The translations under genes were made by a program, and so were the position numbers. Below, one piece after another: positions 34,735 through 45,900 of a DNA stretch of 64,000 nucleotides; position 1 is the stretch's first letter; each line of letters opens with the position of its first letter. A model generated the notes under the pieces. That model did no database searches. It had not been told where the DNA came from and was given only the letters and a program-made list of their open reading frames with translations. This DNA is from Gordius sp. MW1 (Eukaryota > Nematomorpha > Gordioida > Gordea > Gordiidae), in the NCBI GenBank assembly GCA_964036665.1, contig OZ038530.1, positions 6,586,501 to 6,650,500 of the forward strand, given 5' to 3'.

Positions 34735-35853
34735 AAATAGCCTATAATTATAATATAGAAAAAAATGCGATATTCACTTTGGCCAGTGGTCGTTATTTCT
34801 AATGATCAGCAAACAGCCAATTAACTAGGCTATAATTATAATCTAGAAAAAATCGATTTTAATCTCACTTTGGCCAGTGGTCATTTATTTAATTGGTTAG
34901 TAGTCAGCAAACGGCCAAATAGCCTATATTTAAAATATAAAAAAAATTTATACACTTTACCAATGGCCATTTTTTCCATTGGTCAGCAGCCAGGAGACGG
35001 TCAAAAAGATAAATAAATAAATGAAAGACGAAAAAAATTTCGATTCACAATTTGGCCAATGGTCATTTTTTTCATTGGTCAGTAGCCAGGACACGGTCAA
35101 AAAGTCATATTCTCAATGGTATTAACAAGAACAATATATTAATTCAAAAAAAAAAAAATTGCCCTCTTCGGGATTCGAACCCACATCAGTAGAGGCATAG
35201 GCCTTTGTAGGGGGGGGCACAGGGACCCATATCAGTAGAGGCATAGGCCCTTGTAGGGGGGGCATAGGTAATTATCAATTTTAACCCAATATAGCAATTT
35301 AAAAAACGAGAAAAAAAATTCGATTCACACTTTGGCCAATGGTCATTTTATTCATTGGTCAGTAGCCAGCGGACGGCCAAAAAGTCATATTATCAATGGT
35401 ATTAACAAGAACAATATATTAATTTTAAAAAAAAATAAGAAAAATTGCCCTCTCCGGGATTCGAACCAGCAATTAAGAATTTGCCCTCGCCGGGATTCGA
35501 ACCCACATCAGTAGAGATATGGGCCTTGGTATGGGGGGTGCACAGGGACCCATATCAGTAGAGGCATAGGCCCTTGTAGGGGGAGGGCAAAAGGTAATTA
35601 TCAATGTTAACCTAATATAGCAACTCAAAAAACGAAAAAAACGATTCACAATTTGGCCAATAATCATTTTTTCCATTGGTCAGCAGCTAGCAAACGGCCA
35701 AAAAGTCATATAATTAATGGTATTAACAAGAACAATATATTAATTAAAAAAAATAAAATAAAAATTTGTCCTCTCCGGGTTTCGAACCAGCAATTAAGAT
35801 TCATGTTGGACGGAGGGACCAAAAAGCGAGCCCATAAATTGCATAGCAATTAA
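34735..35853 (-). mobile_element. Repeat X copy (inverted) with several B-box motifs
   Basis: Read on the minus strand it begins near GCTATGCAATTTATGGGCTC (35853), as repeat X does at 24556. It carries CTGACCAATG...CCATTGGCC units. GGTTCGAATCC-type B-boxes lie at 35171-35181, 35457-35467, 35493-35503 and (variant) 35778-35788. CAGTAGAGGCATAGGCC phrases repeat at about 35185, 35233, 35560. No full tRNA cloverleaf can be drawn; only T-arm and adjacent bases are conserved. Confidence 0.6.
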
Positions 35854-35865
35854 TAGGGTACATCA

Positions 35866-38165
35866 AGGCCTAAAATCAGTTGTGCAATATTTCTACATAT
35901 TTGTTTTATATGTTAGGAATAGCTTTCCTCTTTATTTGTAAAAAATAATGTATAAAATTCGTTAGATTAAAATTAATTAATTTAAAGTTTGAAATTAATT
36001 AATTTTAATAATTGTATTTCAATAATTTCCTATTGTTTAAGGATCACTTGTTGAGCTACTGTCTATAAATCTAAAATGCTTTTATAGCACCGTTGAAATT
36101 AATGATTTTTGCGGACTAAATCTTTTTTAGCTCTTAACTCATTAATAAAGTAGCGTCGAGCTTATTTATATTTTCAGAGAATATTTTTGATATTAATTTA
36201 TTTAAAATTTTGGGAGATAGATAATGGTATACAATGCAAAATGGCCTATAATTTTGCATGTTAATCTATAGATGGCTGTGAATTGTTAACTAAATGCAAT
36301 GCAGATTTATGTGCTCGAAGTTAGGGCCAAAGTTCAATAAATGTAGGGCTTATTATAAGGACCAGTATTAAATTGAAACCGTTAAGAAATTTATGATATT
36401 TTTGTAAAAATACATCTGAAGCGGCCTCCAAGCTTTGTCGATTCTTTTGAAATAAATAGTGCCAATCTTATATAATAGAAAATTTTATTAGTATTAATTT
36501 TTATTGATTTCAATTTTTAAATAAATAAAAATGTATGCAGAAAAAATAACCCACACTTTTGCCTGTTTACTTATGAACGTTATAAAATGATAAGCTGATT
36601 GACTTTTTGGATTCAAATTAATATTATATGCAAAATTTCAATCAAACTCCTTAAATTTTAAACTTACAGTTAGCTACACTAAGGTGGAAAAAGAAATAAT
36701 GTTGATGTGTTAATGCGCTGAACGAAAACTATTAAAACTCTTTATTTTTGGCGTGTTCCATGATAATAGTTAACCCTAAAGTTTTCAGTTTTAAAGCTAG
36801 AAGCAAAATTAACTAAAGGTTTGAGTAATGACTAAGTGTGAAATTGTGTTATGTATTTATATTTGTCCGCCTGATTTTGTTCAGTTTTTTAAGATATATA
36901 AAGACGTTTTCTAATCGCATAAATTATTCTTGATTTTTGAAATATTATAAACCTCGGCATACATATACGGAAAGTTTTTTGAAATACATTTATGATAAGA
37001 ATCTATACTTGTCACTTATATTATATTCCACCTTAAAAATATAAAATCTTCTAAACCTACTAATAACCGCACAGTAATTCTTATGACTACTATGTTAGGC
37101 TTAATTTAAAAAGAATAAGATGTATTATACCAACATATAAGGTCCCTTACCAATAATAATTTCCTTTTGCAACTCGTAAGCTAAATGGTTAAAAAATCGG
37201 ATTTTATTTAAGAACACAACCGAAAAAAATGGGAAAAATTTAGCAAAATAAATATACAGTTGTATTAATCTAATATTTATAAAAAAAATGCTTTGTATTT
37301 TAAAAATTGGTAAAATAAGTATAAGTGACAAAAGGAAACTATTTAATTGGTTGCTATATCATCAATTATGTGTTTCTTTAAATATGGGCGTAGTCAGGAA
37401 CGGTCAGAAATGGTCAGCTGCAGTCTCACTTTGCCTATTTTCGATTTAAATTCTAGATTTTACTCCTAAAACATTATCAAATTTTTGCATTCCCCTTATC
37501 TCAATCCTGGCTACGCCCATGTGATCTATCAATTAATATCATAACAATGGCGATTAAATATTCAATATTGTTACTTATTATCCTTAGATTCGCTGGATTT
37601 CATGATATTCTATAAATTAAAAATAATAAAGGGAATAATTTTTTGTTAGATATTTTATTAGTTTAAAAGCGGCTTATCAGATAAAAATGTGCCTGTGCCC
37701 AAGTGACAGAAAGCATCGTTTTACTTTTTTTATAAAAGCCTTTTCATCTTTATTATATATGTTTAATGTCAAAGAGTTTTAAATATATATATGAACCTAC
37801 TTGTAGTAAGTTTAGATGTCGAATATAAAATGTGTATTAAAGCTTGACAATTGAAAGATACTGCATAGATCGATAATATTTTAATAATTAATGAATCAGT
37901 TAATATCCAGCTTAAGGTGTTTTAATTAATTTGGTTACAATATTTATTTTAGAGACAGGCAGGGGCGTATATGGAGAACATTTTAGTAAGGGGGGGGGGA
38001 GTAAATGTTAATTTAATCATTCAATTTTTAAACTTAAATTCACAAATCAATAAAAATGAGATTTTAACAAGTAAATTATTACAACTTTAATAACAGATTT
38101 TTATAAAGGAGGAAGGAGGGGCTAGAGTTGAAAAAACATTCTCATATATTATGTATACTAATTTA
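35866..38165. repeat. Tandem segmental duplication, unit 1
   Basis: This unit matches 38446-41125 almost throughout, from ATCAAGGC-TAAAATCAGTTG to CTAATTTATAAAAAATATTT. It contains a CATGGGCG-type MITE (37384-37521) shared with unit 2. It lacks the 445-bp MITE of unit 2 and keeps about 140 bp (37825-37965) missing there. Short open stretches conserved in both copies (for example FNHLAYELQKEIII near 37165-37215 on minus) might be exons, but I cannot support a gene. Confidence 0.9.
37384..37521. mobile_element. CATGGGCG-family MITE, present in both duplication units
   Basis: ATGGGCGTAGTCAGG at the left and CCTGGCTACGCCCAT at the right. The orthologous copy is at 40494-40620. Its presence in both units means it was inserted before the duplication. 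Confidence 0.85.
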
Positions 38166-38445
38166 TAAAAAATATTTTTGTCTGTCTTAGACATAGACTA
38201 GGTCTTAGAGCCGTCCTAGCACGGCGCGATTCTGAAGTGTCCTTTTTATTTTAGCCCAAACAAAGCCCCAAAACTTTTATAATATAAGCAAATTTTCTAT
38301 TGTATTTAATTATATTTATCATATAAAAATAAAGTTATTTTATGTAAAGAGCTAGAATATAATTTTCCAAAACCTAACAAAGAATATAATAAATTATTTG
38401 TAATTGTTTTCGTGCATTTAGACTTGTTGTAAGAAGATATCATCA
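38166..38445. repeat. Dispersed repeat between the duplication units
   Basis: 38205-38335 matches 32025-32140 (GTCCTAGCACGGCGCGATTC). The remainder is AT-rich sequence without a gene. Confidence 0.7.
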
Positions 38446-39362
38446 AGGCTTAAAATCAGTTGTACAATTTTTCTTCACATTTGTTTTATATGTTAGTAGA
38501 TAGCTTTCCTCTTTATTTGTGAAAAATAATGTTTAAAATTCGTTAGTTTAAAATATATTAATTTCAATATATTTGTGCATTTCAATAATTTCCTATTGTT
38601 TTCGCCATGTAATGTCACATGGTATTTCTGTACAATTGATTTTATCTTGAAATAGGTAAAAATCTAATAAAAAGAAGGATTACTTGTTGAGATGTTGTCT
38701 ATAAATCTACAATGTTTTTATAAAAAAATACACCATTCAAAATTAATGATTTTTGTGGCTCAAATCTTTTTTAGCTTTTACCTCATTAATATTTTTTCAA
38801 AAGTAGCGTTGAGCTTATTTATATTATAGGAGAATATATTTGATATTAATTTATTTAAAATTTTGGGTAGATAGATAATGGTATACAATGCAAAATGGCC
38901 TATAATTTTGCATTTTAATCTATAGATGGTTGTGAATTGTTAAATAAAAGTAAAAATGCACATTTTATGTGCTCAAAGTTAGGGCAAAATATCAAATAAA
39001 TGTAAGGCTAATTTTAAGGACCAGTATTAAATTAAAACCCGTTAAAAAATTTATAATATTTTTGTAAAAATACATCTGAAGCGGCCTCAGGGCTTTGTCG
39101 ATTCTTTTGAAATAAATAGTGCCAATCTTATAATAGAAAATTTTATTAGTATTAATTTTATAGATTTCAATTTTCACATAGAAAAAAAAGTATGCACAAA
39201 AAATAACCCAACTTTTGCCTGTTTACTTATGAACGTTATAAAATGATAAGCTCATTGACTTTTTGGATTCAAATTAATATTATATGCAAAATTTCAATCA
39301 AACTCCTTAAATATTAAACTTACAGTGAGTTACACTAAGGTGGAAAAATTATACTATCGATG

Positions 39363-39561
39363 CATGGGCGTACGCAGGGGGGGCAGGGGGGGGCGGCTGC
39401 CCCCCCCCCCCCTAATTTTAAAAATAAGATTTTTTCAATACAAAAACCCTCAAGAATAAAAAAAAAAATTTGTTTTGCCCCCCCCCCTAATTTTGCTCTG
39501 CCCCACCCTCATTAGGCTCTGCCCCACCCTAATGTGGCTCCCCCCCTCCAAATAGTCGAGA

Positions 39562-39596
<35 letters not shown>

Positions 39597-39807
39597 CTCA
39601 GTAAAATTTTTGGTAAGAAAAAATTTTGGATTTGGATAGTCGAGGCCTTTTTTTTTTTTTTGCTCTCAGTAAAATTTTTGGTAAGGAAAAATTTTGGATT
39701 TGGATAGTCGAGCCCTTTTTTTTTTTTTTTTTTGCTCTCAGGAAAATTTTAGAAAATTTTTTTTTTTAATCTGCCCCCCTCTAATTCAAAACCTGCGTAC
39801 GCCCATG
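39363..39807. mobile_element. CATGGGCG-family MITE, 445 bp, with perfect 8-bp TSD
   Basis: Ends CATGGGCGTACGCAGG and CCTGCGTACGCCCATG, flanked by TATCGATG at 39355-39362 and 39808-39815. The interior has C-rich and T-rich tracts and a direct repeat (GCTCTCAGTAAAATTTTTGG). The matching place in unit 1 (about 36688-36700) reads straight through, giving a natural empty site. The 8-bp duplication suggests a hAT-type or other 8-bp-TSD transposase. Confidence 0.95.
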
Positions 39808-40493
39808 TATCGATGTGTTAATGCGCTGAAGCATACATATTCAACGAAAACTTTTAACAGTAGGCTCTTTATTTTTGGCGTGTTCCATAATAATAGGTAG
39901 TACCACTAAAGTTTTCAGTTTAAAGCTAGAAGCAAAATTAACTAAAAGGTGTGAAATTGTGTAATTTATTTATATTTGTCCGTCTTTTTAATTGTTTTAT
40001 TTTTAAGACATATTAAGACGTTTTCTAATCGCATAAACTATTCTTGATTTTTGAAATATTATAAACCTCGGCAATTACATATAAAGAAAGTTTTTTGAAA
40101 TAAATTTATGATAAAAATTTCTAGTTGTCACTTATATTCCACCTTAAAAATTATAAAATCTTATAAACCTACTAATAACCGCACAGCAATTCTTATGACT
40201 ACTATGTTATGCTTAATTTAAAAAGAATAAGATATATTATACCTAACATATAAGGTCCCTTCCTTACCAATAATAATTTCCTTTTGCAACTCGTAAGCTA
40301 AATGGTTAAAAAATCGGATTTTATTTAAAACATCAACCGGAAAAAAATGGGAAAAATTTAGCAAAATTAATATACAGTTGTATTAATCTAATATTTATAA
40401 AAAAAATGCTTTGTATTTTATTGGTAAAATAAGTGACAAAAGGAAATTATTTAATTGGTTGCTATATCATCAATTATGTGTTTCTTTAAATAT

Positions 40494-40620
40494 GGGCGTA
40501 GTCAGGAACGGTCAGCTGCAGTCTCACTTTGCCTATTTTCGATTTAAATTCTAGATTTTACTCCTAAAACATTATCAAATTTTTGCATTCCCCTTATCTC
40601 AATCCTGGTTACGCCCATGT
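40494..40620. mobile_element. CATGGGCG-family MITE, copy in duplication unit 2
   Basis: Same element and position as 37384-37521, slightly shorter (one internal phrase missing near GGTCAGAAATGG) and with the right end changed to CCTGGTTACGCCCAT. Confidence 0.85.
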
Positions 40621-41125
40621 AATTTATCCATTAATATCATAACAATGGCGATTAAATATTCAATATTGTTACTTATTATCCTTAGATTCGCTGGATTTCA
40701 TCATATTCTATAAATTAAAAATAATAAAGGGAATAATTTTTTGTTAGTTATTATATTTGTTTAAAATCGGCTTATCAGATAAAAATGTGCCTGTGCTAGA
40801 GTGACAGAAAGCATCGTTTTACTTTTTTTATGAAAGCCTTTTCATCTTTATTAATATGTTTAATGTCAAAGAGTTTTAAATATATATATGAACCTACTTG
40901 TAGTAAGTTTAGATGTCGAATATAATCATTTTTTTGGTAAGGGGGGGGGAGTAAATGTTAATTTAGTCATTTAATTTTTAAACTTAAATTCACAAATCAA
41001 TAAATATGAGATTTTAACAAGTAAATTATTATAACTTTAATAACAGATTTTTATAAAGGAGGAAGGAGGGGCTAGTGTTGAAAAAACATTTTCATATATT
41101 ATGTATACTAATTTATAAAAAATAT

Positions 41126-42974
41126 TTTTGATGATTTAATGGCTAATTCGAATGGGGGCTTCCGGTCTGACCCGAGCTCGACTATTTTATAATTCTTTGT
41201 ACGAGCCCGGCACCGGGTCTGGCTAGACAACTTTTCAACTTTTTTAATAAAAATAATTATAATAATTTTAGGCTTAAATCTGAAAATCAATTTGCAAATT
41301 TGCATTTATAGATATGAATATTTATTATTTTTTAATTTAAATTATGGTGTTTACTGTTTACAGAATATTTTAATTCAAACAACAATATGAGTGTTTCAAA
41401 CACCTTAAAATTTAATTGAAGAGCAGAATCATGATATTTATGAACTTATTATGAAACATTCTGCGCGCAAAAATTCATTTAAAAATGTTTGAAACCTTCT
41501 CTTATCGGATAAAAAAAAATTTTGAACTAATTTTTTGTCGACGTTAAAATACTACAAATCGAAAACTGAATCTCTGGACGGATAATTTTCATGCTTAAAC
41601 AATGACAAAATTTAAATGTGCTTAATTTTGATTTTAACTCTTAATAATACACAAATCAAATCACGACAAAAATCGATGGATGTTAAAGGGGTTTTATAAA
41701 TAGTCTGCCAAGGGAGGGTTAAAAAAGGCTATTTTAAAATATCTAAAATAAAGTATTAAATTAGGTCTAATAAAATAACAGCAACTTATTAATTGATCTG
41801 CTGATATAAATTTAAAACCTTTTATTTCCAAGGCAAAGGTTTTTAAAGGTTAGCACTTAGCAAGAAAGCAACACTCTGTAAAATTGTCAAAGAAATAACT
41901 ATTGTAGCATTAAAAAGTTAAGCTGTTAATTTTTTATATTAATATTTAGTCTCATTTCGTTTTTAGATACTGTGGAGCGGAAAAGTTGTAGAATAAGTGT
42001 GGAGCATTTTTTGTTAAAAAAATTAAGATAAGGGATTTTTTTAATAAATTAGCTACTTTAATTATTCCTAATTTCAATACGAAATAAAAAGGACTTAATA
42101 TATAACTCTCCATGAAATACTGACAAATATTTTCAAATTTTGGTATTAATGTAAGGGGGGGGGGGGGCGTTGAGTTCATGATATTAAATAATTTTTTTTG
42201 TTAATTATTTTGTATTTTACACTAATTGTTTGGCTAAGTAATGTAAAGAATAAAAAAAATTTAAATCTTTTTGTTTAAAAATTAAAAATATGTCACTCAC
42301 GACTCACGAGATATGTTCAAATTTTGGAAGATCTGTTGAAATATTTTGGCATAGAATTATAAAATAGATGAAAACAATACTTAATAGTTTAAATTAACTT
42401 TTATGAATTTATGATTAAATAGCCGATTTTTAAATTAGATATAAAAGATTTCTACGTTAAGCTTATTACAGAAAACTTTAGGGTAATTAAAGCTAAACAT
42501 ATAAAATCTTATATTTTCTCCGCGTGTTCAGTGTAAATTATATCAAAAGTATCATAATTTTTTTGTCAGAACCGGCCCCACAAACATTAAGATTGAACCG
42601 CGTAAGCACCTAATATAATTAAAAGATAACATTATGAATTTTTTCAATGTAGGGGAGCTGATAACGTCACTTTTAACATAAAAGTTCATAAACATTAACA
42701 TGGGCGTAGCCAAATGACAAGAAAAAAATTCAATGCAAAAACTCTTAAAAATTAAAAAAAAAGTTATGTTTTGCCCCTCCCTAATTGAACATTTAAACGT
42801 TTCGCCCTTCCCCCTAATCCAAAACCTGGCTAAGTAGATACACTGGTTAGAGTTTAATAAACAACTAATTAACTGGCAAAAATTTAAGGCTCCTAACCTT
42901 TAAAAGCATAATTAAATATATATATATGTTAAATAAACATTAAGCTTGTGAAATGATTGCGAGATACATATAAT
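41126..42974. other. Intergenic sequence with a partial CATGGGCG MITE
   Basis: 41134-41230 is a GC-richer patch (GACCCGAGCTCGAC, GAGCCCGGCACCGGGTC) like subterminal hAT repeats. 42158-42172 is a G tract. A left MITE end CATGGGCGTAGCCAAATG starts at 42699 and a decayed right end AAACCTGGCTAAG ends about 42836. No gene is recognised. Confidence 0.45.
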
Positions 42975-45900
42975 TTATTCAGAACTAATAATATATTTAT
43001 ATAAATCGTATATTTCCCGTAAGGCGTTATAAGTTTGTCGTTTTTCAAGTATTTGAATTTCATTTAATTCTTCAGCAAGACACCCTGGAATATTTGAATG
43101 TTTTTTGAAATAAATCCTTTTAATCGTAGAACATAAATAATCAACGTTTTGAAATAATTCATCAAGGAGATTACTTCCTTTGAGGGGATCTGCAATTTTA
43201 TCGGCACTAAAAAAACTAATAAAAATTTAATAAATAATGTTATAACTGCCTACTTCAAATGCGAAAAAACATGAGGATACGGCAGATATAAATCAAATAA
43301 TTCAGACACATGTTTTACTAATTGAATGATGTAAGATATTGAAGCTAATGAATCTTTCGAGAAATAAGAATTTAAAGTGCAGTAGGAATTATGTATAGCT
43401 TCAATACTTGGGCAACATATTTCAGATTTTTCACACACACCTGTATAAAAAATACACAATAGAGAGGCACATTTAGGCTAAAATATGTAGATAGAATAAC
43501 ATAAAGAATAATTTTTAAATTTCTAAAATTATAAAAGAGATTTTTTAAATTATTGATGGCAGTATTAACGGAGTAAAGTCATAATAAATTTTATATATAA
43601 TGAATTGGCATGGGCTTAGACGGGGGGAAATAGGGAGGGGTGACTGCCCCCACCCTCTAAATCCAAATAAATTTTAGTATAACAATGGCTAAAATTACAA
43701 AAAATGAGCATTTCGCCCCTCGCTAAATCATTATTGCCCCCCCCATCTAATTTCTATCATGTTTAGGCCCAAGTGTATTGCTTGTATCAAACTCATTGAC
43801 ACTTTTAAAAGGCAATTATATAATTTATCCTCCTACTCCAAAGGGCATTCGAAATATTTTTGGGATAATTATAATTATCATGGGGTAGAGAAAAAGCATA
43901 TTAAAAAACCTATAACGCATCTTTTAATAATATAAACGCAATGCACCACAAACACCAAATAAAAAGGATTGGGATGCCTATTTGGCTTAGCGCTCCATTG
44001 CTCATCTCATTTCAAGTTGCGATACCGAACAATACAACTTTAGATCTTTGGCGTTAGATAAACTGGACATGAATGGCTTAAGGTCTATCCAAGCAATTTC
44101 TCCAAAATGATGTTATAGGATAGCGGGTTATCCTACAATATAGTACAACGCCTTGGTGGAACCAAATAAACCCGAAGCATATGCCTGTAAAAATTGCAAC
44201 CTGCCAGTTGACGAAGAAGCACGCCACCTGTTACACTGCAGGTTGTTGAATAAATTTAGACACTTGCAACACTCTAAAATGAAGCCATTATGCAGTCAGC
44301 CCTTAAAAAGGTCCAAATTCCATCCAAACTTGAATCGTCAGATCCAACCCTTGAAGTTAGAATGCGTTTCTACCGTTCCTCACTAGTCCCATGGGAAACG
44401 GGTCTTTGTTATAATGGGACTTTAGATGCATCGACTTGTGTGCCCCCTCTAACCTTGATTACGACCTCATGGCCCTCGCCGAAGATCGCAAGCTCAAAAA
44501 AAAAACATGGCCCTCAAAGTTTATTGTTTTTATCTCAATGGTTTCCTTCTGTTCATGATCCTTTGGAAATTGGCGTTGGCTTTTTACAAAGAAAGAGACA
44601 GGCAATCCCCTCCTCTAAATATTCCCACGCACCTTTATTATCGATAGCAATTTTAATTTTAAATCTTTAAAATTCCTGGCCACGTTTAAAAAAGGAAGAT
44701 GAAAACATATTACTCATCTTTTTTATGTTATATTATAATTGTAGTATTTAAAAATAATAGTATAATGATCAAAACAAAACAATATAGACGCAATGTAATT
44801 TGCCCTTTAAAAATCAACTTTATTATTATTTAATTCTTACGCCACTATCACTCCCACCAGCCTATTTTTAAACCTCTTAGACCTTTATTATTTTGCCTAT
44901 TAATATATTAAAAATAATTATTTTTTAAATATGTTAATACGCGCTATATGAATGGAATCAATTATCATCTAAAAGGTATATTTTATATAAAAAGTAGTTT
45001 TTTTTATTAAGTTGTGCGCCTAGTATTTTAAATTATTGATTTTAACATGCATGACAGATTAATCAATAATTATGTTTATATGACACATTCACCCTAAACA
45101 TTTTTATCTTGACCCCCCCCCCCCAAAAAAAATGGTTTATAAAATAAATACCGCTTCTCTATGTAGTATAGAAGAGCTTTGAAGCTTAACAAAGAAAAAC
45201 AGAAATCCATCGAAGCCCTTAGCTAGGGCTGAAGCGGCCCCTGGTGGAAAGACCGAGTTATACAATGATTGTTATGCATTTAATTGCCACGTAGAGTATA
45301 ATCTTAAAACTGATAATCTAACCATAACAAGTATGTGCATAGTGATTTGCGTTCTACGAAAACCCCTTAAAACTATATAAGTGTTTGGTCAGAAATCACA
45401 CATAATAAATATTTTGAGCTTATATTTTATAAGCATCTTTCTATATTTTGTATAGTTTGATGAGTGCAAACAACCGCGAATCAAGATTCCTTTGAATTTT
45501 CCATTCCTCATCAACAGTCGCATCAAGTAAAAGTTACCAAAAAAGATGACATATTTTTTATAATTTATTAAATATATTTTTTTATTGCATGAAATGGATA
45601 TTTCACAAAAAATTTTTATTCAATTAGAATTTATCTAAACATGTCAACTAATAAAACATTTCCCAAAGACCCATTCTTCAGGTGTCAATAAACTTAGCTT
45701 TTATTAAAAATTACTTAAAAAATCTAACAGTAAACATTAAGTTAAGAAGGGAATTACTAGCAGTGGCTTCAGCGGCTATTTCAATGTCAGCCATTGCGTT
45801 ATATGTTCTGATTTTTAAACTATGATGAGGGGGGAAAGGTTTAAATAATACTTCCTTAACAAATGTTTCTACGGTCGTCGTGTTACGGTGTATTCGATTG

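Larger units (their letters stand above)
38446..41125. repeat. Tandem segmental duplication, unit 2
   Basis: Second copy of unit 1 in the same orientation, longer because of the MITE at 39363-39807 and shorter by about 140 bp after 40921. The open stretches seen in unit 1 are partly interrupted here, so at least this unit is unlikely to encode protein. Confidence 0.9.

Noticed and set aside
35161..35510. GGGTTCGAATCCCG stretches that look like tRNA genes
   Set aside because: Only the T-arm and a few adjacent bases fit. No acceptor, D-arm or anticodon arm can be paired, so I kept them as B-box motifs of repeat X.
39694..39900. 68-codon frame with a Phe-rich start
   Set aside because: It runs through T tracts inside the 445-bp MITE and across its border.
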